Shown here: positions 43,104 through 51,932 of the stretch, one piece after another | Numbering within the stretch: the first letter of the stretch is position 1 | How the letters are laid out: every line of letters starts with the position of its first letter | Assembly: GCA_002306055.1 (NCBI GenBank) | Contig: DBRR01000021.1 | Span: 48,259 to 112,258 of the forward strand | DNA: 64,000 nt | Direction: 5' to 3' | From: Anaerolineaceae bacterium UBA1363 | Lineage (GTDB): Bacteria > Chloroflexota > Anaerolineae > Anaerolineales > Anaerolineaceae | Position numbers and translations under genes: made by a program | Notes under the pieces: generated by a model | Database searches by the model: none | Told to the model about the DNA's origin: nothing | Seen by the model: only the letters and a program-made list of their open reading frames with translations

Positions 43104-43188
43104 GTTTTGTACTCCTGACGGGAAATTATAGTCAAAACCAGTCAGTAAGGCTAAATCAAACCTTGTAAAATCTGCAGGGTCAAAAGTA

Positions 43189-43206
43189 TTGTCAAAATAA
43201 TGACAA
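43189..43206. promoter_or_regulatory. Palindromic operator candidate 1 upstream of the ATPase gene
   Basis: TTGTCA-AAATAA-TGACAA, a perfect 6-6-6 palindrome, centred 39 bp before a second site of the same type. Confidence 0.55.
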
Positions 43207-43228
43207 AACTCTCAATAAACAAAAGTTA

Positions 43229-43244
43229 TGTCATAATATTGACA
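43229..43244. promoter_or_regulatory. Palindromic operator candidate 2, overlapping the -35 box
   Basis: TGTCA-TAATAT-TGACA. Its right half is the -35 hexamer TTGACA, so a bound regulator would block RNA polymerase. Confidence 0.55.
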
Positions 43245-43267
43245 AAACTTTTATGCTTCTGTATAAT
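43239..43267 (+). promoter_or_regulatory. Consensus promoter of the AAA ATPase gene
   Basis: TTGACA (43239-43244), 17-bp spacer, TATAAT (43262-43267): a full sigma-70 consensus ending 16 bp before the start codon. Confidence 0.9.
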
Positions 43268-43283
43268 GTAAGCGAGGTGAGCG

Positions 43284-44495
43284 ATGGTAAAGCGAGAAAT
43301 GTACCTAAGAAAATTGCGGGACTGGCGTGAAAAACAAGTGATCAAGGTAGTCACTGGCGTAAGGCGATGTGGAAAATCAACCTTGTTCCAACAGTATATT
43401 GATTTTCTTCTCTCCGATGGGGTAAAACCCGAGCAGATTATCTACATCAATTTGGAAGATCTTGCCTTTGAGGGGCTTCTCGATTACCGGGAACTATACA
43501 GCTATATCGAAAAAAGACAAATTACAGGCAAAACCACTTACGTTTTTTTGGATGAAGTTCAGCAATGTCCGAAATTTGAAAAAGCTGTCGATAGCCTGTA
43601 CATCAAAGAAAACATGGATCTATACATCACTGGCTCCAATGCCAATCTACTTTCAGGTGAGTTGGCAACTTTGCTCTCCGGTAGATATGTTCTGATTGAA
43701 ATGCTGCCTTTGTCGTTTAAGGAATTTGTTACTTCAGGTGATGGGACTGCTTCTGTGCGTGAGAAATTCAATCGTTATCTGCATTTTGGTTCATTCCCGT
43801 ATTTAACCCAGCTTGGCGAATCAGAGTCTACTTTCAGAACCTATATTGAAGGAGTTTACAGCACCATACTACTCAAAGATGTGGCTTCACGTGAGGGGAT
43901 TGCGGACGTATTGCTTTTGGAAGATATTATAAGATTTTTAAGCAGCAGCATCGGCAGCCCCATTTCAGCAAAAAGGATCTCTGATTCAATTAATGCTTCT
44001 GGGCGAAGCATATCTGTAAACACGGTTGATAAGTATCTTAAAGCCCTGACTGAAAGCTTTATTTTCTATAAAGCAGAGCGGTTTGATGTCAAGGGGCGCA
44101 ACCTTCTTAAGACTCTGTCTAAGTATTATATAGTTGATACGGGTTTACGGAACTACTTACTGTCTACTACGTCGCAAGATCTTGGTCACCAGATTGAAAA
44201 CATCGTTTATCTCGAGCTTCTTCGGAGAGATTTTCGGGTAAATGTTGGAAAAGTCGGTGATAAAGAGGTGGATTTTGTGGCCAGCGGTAAAAACCAGGTG
44301 GTTTACTTACAGGTGGCAACTACTATCCTGGCTGAAGAAACGCTTAGGCGCGAGTTGGAGGCTTTCAGTGGGATCCCGGACAATTTTCCTCGCATGCTCC
44401 TGACACTTGATGACATTCCCGCTTATGCCAATCATAACGGGGTTCATCAGGTTTATTTGCTGGATTGGTTGTTGGAAAAGAATCTAAACATGTAG
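43284..44495 (+). CDS. AAA-family ATPase with DUF4143 C-terminal domain
   Basis: A 403-residue protein of the widespread AAA_14/DUF4143 group. Walker A is VTGVRRCGKSTLFQQY, Walker B YVFLDEVQQCPKFE, sensor ITGSNANLLSGELATLLSGR, and PLSFKEF is typical. The C-terminal DUF4143 region ends with a nuclease-like strand pattern EVDFVASGKNQVVYLQV (Asp...Gln-V, PD-(D/E)XK-like). Function is unknown; such genes are mobile and variably present. Base composition is visibly more AT-rich than neighbours, consistent with transfer. The promoter is a perfect consensus with two TGTCA-N6-TGACA palindromes, so expression is probably tightly controlled by an unknown repressor. Confidence 0.85.
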   Translation: MVKREMYLRKLRDWREKQVIKVVTGVRRCGKSTLFQQYIDFLLSDGVKPEQIIYINLEDLAFEGLLDYRELYSYIEKRQITGKTTYVFLDEVQQCPKFEKAVDSLYIKENMDLYITGSNANLLSGELATLLSGRYVLIEMLPLSFKEFVTSGDGTASVREKFNRYLHFGSFPYLTQLGESESTFRTYIEGVYSTILLKDVASREGIADVLLLEDIIRFLSSSIGSPISAKRISDSINASGRSISVNTVDKYLKALTESFIFYKAERFDVKGRNLLKTLSKYYIVDTGLRNYLLSTTSQDLGHQIENIVYLELLRRDFRVNVGKVGDKEVDFVASGKNQVVYLQVATTILAEETLRRELEAFSGIPDNFPRMLLTLDDIPAYANHNGVHQVYLLDWLLEKNLNM

Positions 44496-44660
44496 ACAGT
44501 CAGGCGTAATCAATGACTAATATGAGTTTGCCATCACCTTTCGAAATGCAGTTAACCTCTTCCGAAAAGCAGCGTGGGAGCTCATTGATCAGCCGTTATT
44601 GCCTGTTATGTGAAATTTTCGCACACAAATAGACTCCCTCACGAGTACAATTGAGACACC

Positions 44661-45761
44661 ATGACCGAAAATCCGCTCGCGCCTTGGATAGACACCGTCA
44701 TCGAAGGCAATTGCCTCGAGGTGCTGCCGACCCTGCCTGCAGACTCAGTAGACCTGATCTTTGCCGACCCGCCTTACAATCTTCAGCTGCAGGGTGATCT
44801 CTGGCGGCCGAACGTCAGCAAGGTGGACGGAGTTACCGAAGACTGGGATAAATTCGAAAGTCTTGAAGCCTATGATGACTTCACGCGCAGGTGGCTCAGC
44901 GAGTGCAGGCGGGTGCTCAAACCCACGGGCACGCTTTGGGTGATCGGTTCTTATCACAATATCTACCGCGTGGGCAGCATCCTGCAGGACTTGGGCTACT
45001 GGATTTTGAATGACATTGTGTGGGTCAAGAGCAACCCCATGCCAAACTTCCGCGGCGTACGTTTCACCAACGCCCACGAGACGCTCCTCTGGGCGCAGAA
45101 AGAACCTGGCGCGAAGTACACCTTCAACTACCGCGCCATGAAGTCCTTGAATGATGACTTGCAGATGCGTTCGGATTGGTTCCTGCCGATTTGCACGGGC
45201 AAGGAACGTCTGAAAGAAGACGGCAAGAAAGCGCACCCCACTCAGAAGCCCGAGGCGCTGCTATACCGCGTGCTGCTTGCAACTACCGAACCCGGCGACG
45301 TCGTGCTGGATCCCTTCTTTGGCACGGGGACTACTGGCGCGATGGCCAAGAAACTGCAAAGGCACTTTGTGGGCATCGAATTGGAACCGAATTACATTCG
45401 TGTGGCACGCAAACGCCTTGAATCCGCCGTACAGCTCGAGTTTAACACCCCTGTTTTCCTCACACCAGACCCCCGCAAACGTCAGCGGGTACCCTTTGGC
45501 ACACTCGTTGAACAGGGCTTTATCAATCCGGGGGATGCGCTGTTCTTTGGCGCTGAAGGGGAGCAGAAAGCCACCGTCCAGTCGGATGGGTCGGTGGTGA
45601 TCAACGGGCATCGTGGCTCCATCCACGCCATGGCACGCGCCCTTCGTAATGGACCAGCCAATGGCTGGAGAATCTGGTATTTTTGGGATCCCGAAACTAA
45701 CTCCCGTCAGCCGATTGATGTGCTGCGTGATCGCTACCTCGCGCAGATCCTGGAGTTATAA
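44661..45761 (+). CDS. DNA adenine-N6 methyltransferase, CcrM-like (likely GANTC-type)
   Basis: A 366-residue beta-class amino-methyltransferase. It shows the catalytic DPPYNLQL (motif IV) near the N-terminus, then AHPTQKPEALLYR, and the SAM-binding motif DPFFGTGTTGAMAKK near residue 220. The C-terminal 85-residue domain (RVPFGTLVEQGFINPGDAL, GSIHAMARALRN, NGWRIWYFWD) is the one that distinguishes CcrM and HinfI-type GANTC enzymes. No restriction endonuclease is adjacent, so it looks like an orphan, possibly regulatory methylase. ATG 44661. One GANTC site (GACTC, 44632-44636) lies just upstream of the gene. Confidence 0.82.
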   Translation: MTENPLAPWIDTVIEGNCLEVLPTLPADSVDLIFADPPYNLQLQGDLWRPNVSKVDGVTEDWDKFESLEAYDDFTRRWLSECRRVLKPTGTLWVIGSYHNIYRVGSILQDLGYWILNDIVWVKSNPMPNFRGVRFTNAHETLLWAQKEPGAKYTFNYRAMKSLNDDLQMRSDWFLPICTGKERLKEDGKKAHPTQKPEALLYRVLLATTEPGDVVLDPFFGTGTTGAMAKKLQRHFVGIELEPNYIRVARKRLESAVQLEFNTPVFLTPDPRKRQRVPFGTLVEQGFINPGDALFFGAEGEQKATVQSDGSVVINGHRGSIHAMARALRNGPANGWRIWYFWDPETNSRQPIDVLRDRYLAQILEL

Positions 45762-45872
45762 CCGCTGGTTTTTCTTATTTTGACCTTTCTCTCCTAACCT
45801 TCGGGATATACCACAATTAAACCTCCTGCCTGCTCCTAAGACCTAAAATGGGGTCAACTTTATGGAGCAATC

Positions 45873-46221
45873 ATGAATCGTTTAAGAACTGAAGCTTTAT
45901 CTCCGGCGCTGATCGCGTTCCTGGCAAATAGCCTGGTTATCCTGACTTTATGGCTGCTGGAAAAAGGTTGGGGTTTTTGTTATCAAACTTCGCAAAAAAT
46001 TATTTACGAAAATATTGAGTTGATTGTGCCCTCGCGCAGGCAGGAATTGATCGCCGATCTTGAGCAGCGGATAGGTCAAAAAAATCAGTTCAGTCAACAT
46101 TGGCAATATCGATTTCCTGCACGAGACCGCCACCTTGCAAGTGTTCTATCCCGAGCAATCGCCGCAGAGTTGGGCAAAGACCATCCCTGAGACTGTCAGA
46201 TCTGGCGGGGATGACGGCTAA
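45873..46221 (+). pseudogene. Truncated and frameshifted DUF4956-like membrane protein
   Basis: The first frame (45873-46190) has one hydrophobic helix (ALIAFLANSLVILTLWLLE) and then YENIELIVPSRRQELIADL, the conserved region of DUF4956 proteins. At a run of seven A (about 46078-46084) the natural frame changes. The other frame continues VNIGNIDFLHETATLQVFYP to TAA 46219-46221, as DUF4956 members do. The several N-terminal helices expected are absent. So it is an N-terminally truncated copy with an A-run frameshift; slippage or a sequence error could also explain the latter. Confidence 0.65.
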
Positions 46222-46249
46222 TGGAGCGCAGAGGTAAATTAAAGAAAGC

Positions 46250-46255
46250 TATAAT
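46250..46255 (+). promoter_or_regulatory. Candidate -10 box of the two-component operon
   Basis: TATAAT six bases before ATG 46262, which implies a leaderless transcript. Confidence 0.45.
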
Positions 46256-46261
46256 CACGCT

Positions 46262-46951
46262 ATGAGCAGAAAGATCCTGGTCGTTGACGACACTCGCAAT
46301 GTGCAGTTTATGTTGCAGGAATACCTTCAAAACCAGGGTTTTGAGACCTGCCTGGCATCTGATGGGGTTGAAGCAATGGAAATCTTCCATGCGGGTGGAA
46401 TCGACCTGATTTTGCTTGACATCATGATGCCCAACATGGATGGCTATCAATTCATCTCCAAACTTCGGACAGAAAGCAGTTTGCCTGTGATTATGATCAC
46501 AGCAAAGCAGCAGGAAGCGGACGTCGTCCGCGGTTTTGAACTGGGGGCGGATGACTACATCACCAAACCCTTCCGGCTGCGTGAGCTCCTGATGCGCATC
46601 CGGGCTGTCATGCGTCGTGCAGCTTTAGGCGAAGAAGTTTCGGAAGTAATGAAGGTGCAAAACTTGACTCTCGACCGCGCACGACATGAAGTTCGAAAAG
46701 ATGGCGAACTGATCGACCTGACCCCACTGGAATTTACCCTTCTGACTTTGTTGATGGAAGCCGCTGGTAAAGTAATTCGGCGGCAGGAGATCAGCCTGCG
46801 GCTGATGGATAACGGCTATGCCGGCTCGGAAGCAACCATCAAAATTCACATCCGTAATTTACGCCAGAAACTCGGGGATGATCTGGCCGAACCGGTTTAT
46901 ATCGAAACCGTTTTTGGGATTGGATATCGGTTTTTGGAAGGTGAGTCTTGA
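46262..46951 (+). CDS. OmpR/PhoB-family response regulator
   Basis: A 229-residue regulator. The receiver domain reads KILVVDDTRNVQ (acidic pocket), LILLDIMMPNMDG with the phospho-Asp at about residue 53, MITAK (Thr switch) and DDYITKPF (Lys). The C-terminal winged helix (LDRARHEVRKDGELIDLTP, EATIKIHIRNLRQKLGDD) binds DNA. It is not preceded by a ribosome site but by a TATAAT only six bases away, so leaderless translation is likely. The stop overlaps the kinase start (TTGA). The signal is unknown. Confidence 0.93.
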   Translation: MSRKILVVDDTRNVQFMLQEYLQNQGFETCLASDGVEAMEIFHAGGIDLILLDIMMPNMDGYQFISKLRTESSLPVIMITAKQQEADVVRGFELGADDYITKPFRLRELLMRIRAVMRRAALGEEVSEVMKVQNLTLDRARHEVRKDGELIDLTPLEFTLLTLLMEAAGKVIRRQEISLRLMDNGYAGSEATIKIHIRNLRQKLGDDLAEPVYIETVFGIGYRFLEGES

Positions 46952-48327
46952 AAAAATCGCTCAGAACCCGCCTGATTTTGAGTTACGCAGCAGTCGCCTT
47001 GGTGACCGTTCTGGTTGCGCTGCTATTTGTTCAATTCCGATCCGGTCAGTCCCTGCGCAACTTGGTTATCGACCAGCAGGTCGAGGAATTGTCGGCTCTG
47101 GTTGAAGATTACTACACGAAAAATCAAGACATGGACGGTTTTGTTTACTATTACCTCGCAACAATGCTTCGCAGTGCTGCCGATTCGCCGTTCTTACAGC
47201 CACTACGTGGCTCCAATCCAGAGAACATCCGCGGTATCCGCGGTTTGGTTGATAGCGAAGGAAAAACCCTTTTGCCTATGCAAAACCTGCCTGTGGGAGT
47301 GTATGTGCCGGAACGCTGGCTGTATGGCGCCCGCGAAGTGGAAGTGAATGGTACGGCAGTTGCCTGGATACTGATCGATGAGAATAGCCTGGAATTGACC
47401 AGGGCCGAACAATTGTTTATGGACCAGGTAAACCTGGCAATTGCGATCGCGGCAGGAACAGGCATCCTGACTGCGGTCGTGATAGGGATCCTGCTGGCTG
47501 CGGGCATCCTCAAACCGATTCGCAGGCTGACAGAAGCTTCTGAGCAGATGGCACAAGGGGCGTTAGGGCAGCAGGTAGTTGTAACTTCGAAAGATGAAAT
47601 TGGGCGCCTGGGAGAAAGCTTTAATCGCATGAGCACTGATCTTGCGCGCGCGGATGCTGAGCGCAAGCGGCTCACAGCAGATATCACTCACGATCTAAGC
47701 ACTCCGCTCCAGATCATTTCTGGATATATTGAAATGTACGAAAATGGAGACGTATCCCTGAACCCACAGCAGCTTGGAATCATCAAAACCGAATTGGAAA
47801 ACCTGCGCCGCCTCGTGAAGGATCTAACTGTGCTAACCCAGGCTGAGGGTGGTGGGGTTGAAATTCTGTTGAACCCGGTTGCTCCGAACCAGCTGCTTGA
47901 CCAAATCGCCCAGGTATACCAGCCAATAGCCAGCCAGCAAGGTGTTGACTTGCACCTTGATCTGGACGAAACCCCGGTGATGATCAACGTCGATGAAGGA
48001 CGCATGCTGCAGGTGTTGAGGAACCTGATGGAAAACGCCCTGCGTCATACGCCTGCAGGCGGCACGGTAACGCTTGCCAGCAAGGTCGGCGATCAAGTTG
48101 AGTTGAGCGTTTCTGATACTGGCGATGGGATTTCGGGGGAAGACCTGCCCCTGATCTTTGAACGGTTCTACCAGACAGATAAAGCCCGCACCGGCTCGAA
48201 AGGCAAGATGGGTCTCGGCCTGGCGATCTGCAAAGCCCTGGTGGAATTGCAGGGGGCTTCGATCAAGGCTGAATCCCCAGGCCTCGGCCAGGGAACGCGC
48301 ATCACGGTCACAATCCCAAGAGCCTGA
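46948..48327 (+). CDS. Membrane sensor histidine kinase
   Basis: A 459-residue kinase partnering the preceding regulator. A first helix (LILSYAAVALVTVLVALLFV) is followed by an extracytoplasmic sensor region of about 130 residues, a second helix (IAIAAGTGILTAVVIGILLA), a HAMP domain (PIRRLTEASEQMAQGALGQ), and HisKA with phospho-His in ADITHDLSTPLQIISG (Ser replaces the usual Arg after Leu). The ATPase domain follows: N box RNLMENALRHTPAGG, then SDTGDGIS and KMGLGLAICKAL. The start is TTG 46948, overlapping the regulator stop. The sensor domain is not recognised. Confidence 0.92.
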   Translation: MKKSLRTRLILSYAAVALVTVLVALLFVQFRSGQSLRNLVIDQQVEELSALVEDYYTKNQDMDGFVYYYLATMLRSAADSPFLQPLRGSNPENIRGIRGLVDSEGKTLLPMQNLPVGVYVPERWLYGAREVEVNGTAVAWILIDENSLELTRAEQLFMDQVNLAIAIAAGTGILTAVVIGILLAAGILKPIRRLTEASEQMAQGALGQQVVVTSKDEIGRLGESFNRMSTDLARADAERKRLTADITHDLSTPLQIISGYIEMYENGDVSLNPQQLGIIKTELENLRRLVKDLTVLTQAEGGGVEILLNPVAPNQLLDQIAQVYQPIASQQGVDLHLDLDETPVMINVDEGRMLQVLRNLMENALRHTPAGGTVTLASKVGDQVELSVSDTGDGISGEDLPLIFERFYQTDKARTGSKGKMGLGLAICKALVELQGASIKAESPGLGQGTRITVTIPRA

Positions 48328-48462
48328 CAACTCTCTCCAGGATGGAGTTCGTTATATTTGCATTACAAGCTGGAGGTTTAGCAAGGTGTGTACGCAATTA
48401 TCGCGCAAGGGGGCTCTCTTGGATTATCATAGAGCAAATTAAAACTAAACAAAGGATTATCA

Positions 48463-50238
48463 ATGAGCGAAAATACCCCCACTTATACTCAATCTGGCTG
48501 GAAGTTGAACGAACTCTTTACGAGTTTTTCAGACCCGGCAATCAACCAAACTTATCAGGACCTTGAAGCCCGCGTGGAAAAATTTGTAAGCCAGCGCGAA
48601 GAGCTGAAGCCTGAGATCAGCAGCGAAAAATTCCTGCAAATAGTGCGTGAGCTGGAAGAGATGAACAAACTTGCCTATCGGCTGTATGGTTTCGCCTCGC
48701 TGAGCTTCTCCGCCAACACGCAGGATCAAACAGCCCAGATCAACATTGCCCGTTTCCAGCAGTTCGAGGCAGAAATGGAAAACCGCACCATGTTTTTCGG
48801 TTTATGGTGGAAAGCGCTGGACGATGAAAACGCCGCTCGTTTGCTGGATGCCAGCGGAGATTACCGCTACTGGCTGGAGCAGATGCGAAACTTTAAGCCC
48901 TACACCCTCAGCGAGCCGGAAGAAAAAGTAATCAACATCAAGAATGTCACCGGTCGTTCCGCCCACGACATGCTGTACGACTCAATCACCAACCGCTATG
49001 TATTCAAAGTCGAAGTCAATGGCGAGATGAAGGAATTGACCCGCGGCGAACTGATGGCGCTGGTGCGCACAGCTGACCCAGACCTGCGCGCTAGGGCATA
49101 CCAGGAACTCTACCGCGTCTATGGCGAGGATGCGCCGATCCTGGGGCAGATTTACCAGCATATCGTGCGTGACTGGAAAAATGAAAACGTGACCCTGCGC
49201 GGATTCGCCAGCCCGATTTCTGTGCGCAACACAATCAATGACTTGCCTGACGAGGTGATTGACACTCTACTCGAGGTGGCACGCAAGAATATTGGCATCT
49301 TCCAGCGCTACTTCCGCCTGAAAGCCCAGAAACTCGGCCTGGAAAAACTGCGTCGTTATGATATTTATGCGCCTTTGGCTGAATCTGATAAGCGCTACTC
49401 CTTCCAGGAAGCTGCTGACCTGACTTTTGAGGCCTTCGACCGTTTCGATTCCAAGTTCACCCAGTTGGCGAAACGTGTGTTCGACCAGGGTCACGTGGAC
49501 AGCGAAGTTCGAAAGGGCAAAATGGGGGGCGCATTCTGCTCCACGCTCGGACCGGATCTGACTCCTTGGGTGTTGCTCAATTACCAAGGCAAATCAGACG
49601 ATGTTTCCACGATGGCACACGAATTGGGGCATGCTGTGCACTCCATGATGGCTGAGGAGCACAGTCTCTTCACTCAGCACGCCTGCCTGCCCCTGGCAGA
49701 GACCGCTTCAACCTTTGGCGAGATGACTCTCACGGATCTGATGCTCGAGCAGGAAAGTGACGAAGGTGTCAAGCAGGACATTCTGTTCGGTCAGCTCGAT
49801 AATGCTTTCGCGACGATTATTCGCCAGATCTACTTTGCCCTGTTTGAACGTGAAGCGCACGACATGATCGCCAATAACGCCTCTGTGGATGAGCTGAACG
49901 AAGCCTACCTGGCGAATCTGAAGGAAGAATTTGGTGACGCGGTTGAGGTTTCGGAGGAGTTCAAGTATGAATGGGTCTCGATTCCGCATATTTACGGCAC
50001 GCCATTTTATGTGTATGCCTATGCCTTTGGGCAGTTGCTGGTCTTTGCGCTCTACAAACGTTATAAAGAGGAAGGCGAAAGCTTCAAACCCAAGTATATG
50101 CGCATCCTGTCAGCCGGCGGTTCGATTGCTCCAATTCCATTGCTGGCGGAAGCCGGCCTGGACGTCACCAAAGCAGAATTCTGGCAAGGCGGCTTTGACG
50201 TGATTGAAGGTATGGTCGAAAAGCTGGAGAGCTTGTAG
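48463..50238 (+). CDS. pepF: Oligoendopeptidase F-like M3 metallopeptidase
   Basis: A 591-residue cytosolic zinc peptidase of the thimet/PepF family. The zinc motif lies in TMAHELGHAVHSMMA (HExxH written HELGH), with the third ligand Glu in LPLAETASTFGEM. The preceding KMGGAFCSTLGPDLTPWVLLNY and the following SIPHIYGTPFYVYAYAFGQ are strongly conserved substrate-cavity segments. Length is normal for PepF. It cleaves short peptides from uptake or turnover. It has its own upstream spacer of 135 bp after the kinase gene and a terminator. Confidence 0.9.
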   Translation: MSENTPTYTQSGWKLNELFTSFSDPAINQTYQDLEARVEKFVSQREELKPEISSEKFLQIVRELEEMNKLAYRLYGFASLSFSANTQDQTAQINIARFQQFEAEMENRTMFFGLWWKALDDENAARLLDASGDYRYWLEQMRNFKPYTLSEPEEKVINIKNVTGRSAHDMLYDSITNRYVFKVEVNGEMKELTRGELMALVRTADPDLRARAYQELYRVYGEDAPILGQIYQHIVRDWKNENVTLRGFASPISVRNTINDLPDEVIDTLLEVARKNIGIFQRYFRLKAQKLGLEKLRRYDIYAPLAESDKRYSFQEAADLTFEAFDRFDSKFTQLAKRVFDQGHVDSEVRKGKMGGAFCSTLGPDLTPWVLLNYQGKSDDVSTMAHELGHAVHSMMAEEHSLFTQHACLPLAETASTFGEMTLTDLMLEQESDEGVKQDILFGQLDNAFATIIRQIYFALFEREAHDMIANNASVDELNEAYLANLKEEFGDAVEVSEEFKYEWVSIPHIYGTPFYVYAYAFGQLLVFALYKRYKEEGESFKPKYMRILSAGGSIAPIPLLAEAGLDVTKAEFWQGGFDVIEGMVEKLESL

Positions 50239-50257
50239 TTCTATTTTTGAAATTGAC

Positions 50258-50287
50258 AAAGGCGTTCTCAGTTGAGAGCGCCTTTTA
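50258..50287 (+). terminator. Terminator of the M3 peptidase gene
   Basis: AAAGGCGTTCTCA and TGAGAGCGCCTTT pair (one G-U) in a tight hairpin followed by TT. Confidence 0.75.
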
Positions 50288-50384
50288 ATTTACAAAAAGT
50301 TTTGTGCTTGGTCAGGAGACCTTTACGAGCAGAAAGAGATATTTGGGGCAAATCGTGAGAGGCTTTTGGGGTTACGTTCTTTCT

Positions 50385-51932
50385 CTACTCAAACACACCC
50401 GCTTCGACGTAATAGCGCTTACCCTCGCGGCTGGCGAAAAAGCCAACCATATTCTCATAATGCTGTGGGTTGTAGACGCCAAAACCACAGCAATAGTGGT
50501 GGGCGACCTCATCAAAGCCGAGCATCACTTCCTCTCCGGCATAGTTCAATCCAATCTGGTCATCTTTTCTGAAAAAGTAGAATGGCTCGTCGGCTAATAT
50601 CTGGAAGCCAAAGGTCTCGTCGTAACCATACATCTGGCTTAGCGATTCCCCGCTTCTGAATATCTCACCCAGTGTTATGCTTTTGGTGGTGTTGCCATCA
50701 GTTTCATACGCAACATGCGCCATCTCCATGTACCAGTGCTCCCCATGCACCCAAACTCCAAAAACCGGATCCATACCAGCTGAATATGTCAAATCTCCCG
50801 CTGGAACGCTCAGGATAATTTCATCATCAAGTCTGACCTCCACCGTCGCGTCTGCTATGGAATCAATATTGGTGCGGGCGGTCAGCACTTTTCCCTGGAA
50901 TAGCGGTGCTTCCTCGTAATGAACCAAATCCTTGCGTTCAGATTCATGGCGCTTCATCACCCATCCGGGCAAAGCGCCGGTCGGTCGGGATTGAATATGC
51001 TCGTCGTCCGGCCAGGAGCCATCCTCCAACCAGTAGGCTTCCACCGTAAGCCCCGCGCCAGAAAGGTCCGTGACGGTTGTGTCGAATGCGGAAAATAACC
51101 CTAATTCGACATAATATTCTTTAACATTTCCCTTGGCAAAGAAAGTGACCATGGTCAGATAAGCCTTGGGATTCCAGGCTGCCCCACTGCAGCAGGCGTA
51201 ATGCGGTACGGATTTAAAGCCAAGTTGGTACGTTTCCCCGGCGTAGTTGATACCGATCTCGCCGCCTTTGGCAAAAAAGTAAAAGGGCTTATCGCCCAGG
51301 GGCTGGAAGCCGAAAGTTTCGTCGTACCCAAACTGCTCATTGAGTGAAACGCCATTCATGAAGATTTCACCCTTGGGGGTATTAGGCTCGGTGAAGATGG
51401 TGGTATGTGCCACTTCAGCGTACCAATCCTCGCCGATCACCCACATGCCCCGCAAGTTATCTACCGGGCTGACCGCACCGCAGTTGACTGACAGCACTTC
51501 TTCATCGTCCAGCTTGAAGGTAATGGTCATCTCACCACCGCTTTCTTGTCGTACGGCAGTCAGTTGTCGTCCGTTGAGCGGTGGGGGAGAGAAAGGTTGT
51601 GAAAACACGTCCCTTAATGGTCGGCGGGTTTTGAGGATCTCGCTGGAAGGTCCGGCGGTGGTGTTAAAACTCCCATCATCCCTATTTGGCTGGAACATAC
51701 TTTTTTCATAGATTTCCATGGTAAGATCGCCCAATTGGACTACCTCTGGTCCGTTGACCTCACCGGGGGTTGGGTAGTTGGTTGATGAAACGGTGGCTGT
51801 TGGCAACGTTACCGGCATAGGGGTTGGAGTAAGCGGTTGGGATGGCGTTGGGGCGGGAGCCTGAATTGGGGCGCAGGCAGAAAGCAAGAGAGTTATCAGA
51901 ACAACACAAGTGTAAAGGTTTTTTATTTTCAT
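50385..51932 (-). CDS. Secreted lipoprotein with a tandemly duplicated uncharacterised domain
   Basis: A 515-residue lipoprotein: signal peptide LYTCVVLITLLLSACAP with lipobox Cys, then a Thr/Pro-rich linker. The mature part contains two homologous units of about 165 residues (roughly 120-300 and 345-515). Shared landmarks are WVIGEDWYAEVAHT / WVHGEHWYMEMAHV, GYDETFGFQPLGDKPFYFF / GYDETFGFQILADEPFYFF, NYAGE...LGF, and a Cys-Cys pair (HYACCSG / HYCCGFG) followed by a K/R-x-YYVE-x-G-x-F end. I do not recognise the domain. It looks like an extracellular beta-rich binding module; the vicinal Cys could be a disulfide or metal site. Confidence 0.75.
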   Translation of the reverse strand: MKIKNLYTCVVLITLLLSACAPIQAPAPTPSQPLTPTPMPVTLPTATVSSTNYPTPGEVNGPEVVQLGDLTMEIYEKSMFQPNRDDGSFNTTAGPSSEILKTRRPLRDVFSQPFSPPPLNGRQLTAVRQESGGEMTITFKLDDEEVLSVNCGAVSPVDNLRGMWVIGEDWYAEVAHTTIFTEPNTPKGEIFMNGVSLNEQFGYDETFGFQPLGDKPFYFFAKGGEIGINYAGETYQLGFKSVPHYACCSGAAWNPKAYLTMVTFFAKGNVKEYYVELGLFSAFDTTVTDLSGAGLTVEAYWLEDGSWPDDEHIQSRPTGALPGWVMKRHESERKDLVHYEEAPLFQGKVLTARTNIDSIADATVEVRLDDEIILSVPAGDLTYSAGMDPVFGVWVHGEHWYMEMAHVAYETDGNTTKSITLGEIFRSGESLSQMYGYDETFGFQILADEPFYFFRKDDQIGLNYAGEEVMLGFDEVAHHYCCGFGVYNPQHYENMVGFFASREGKRYYVEAGVFE

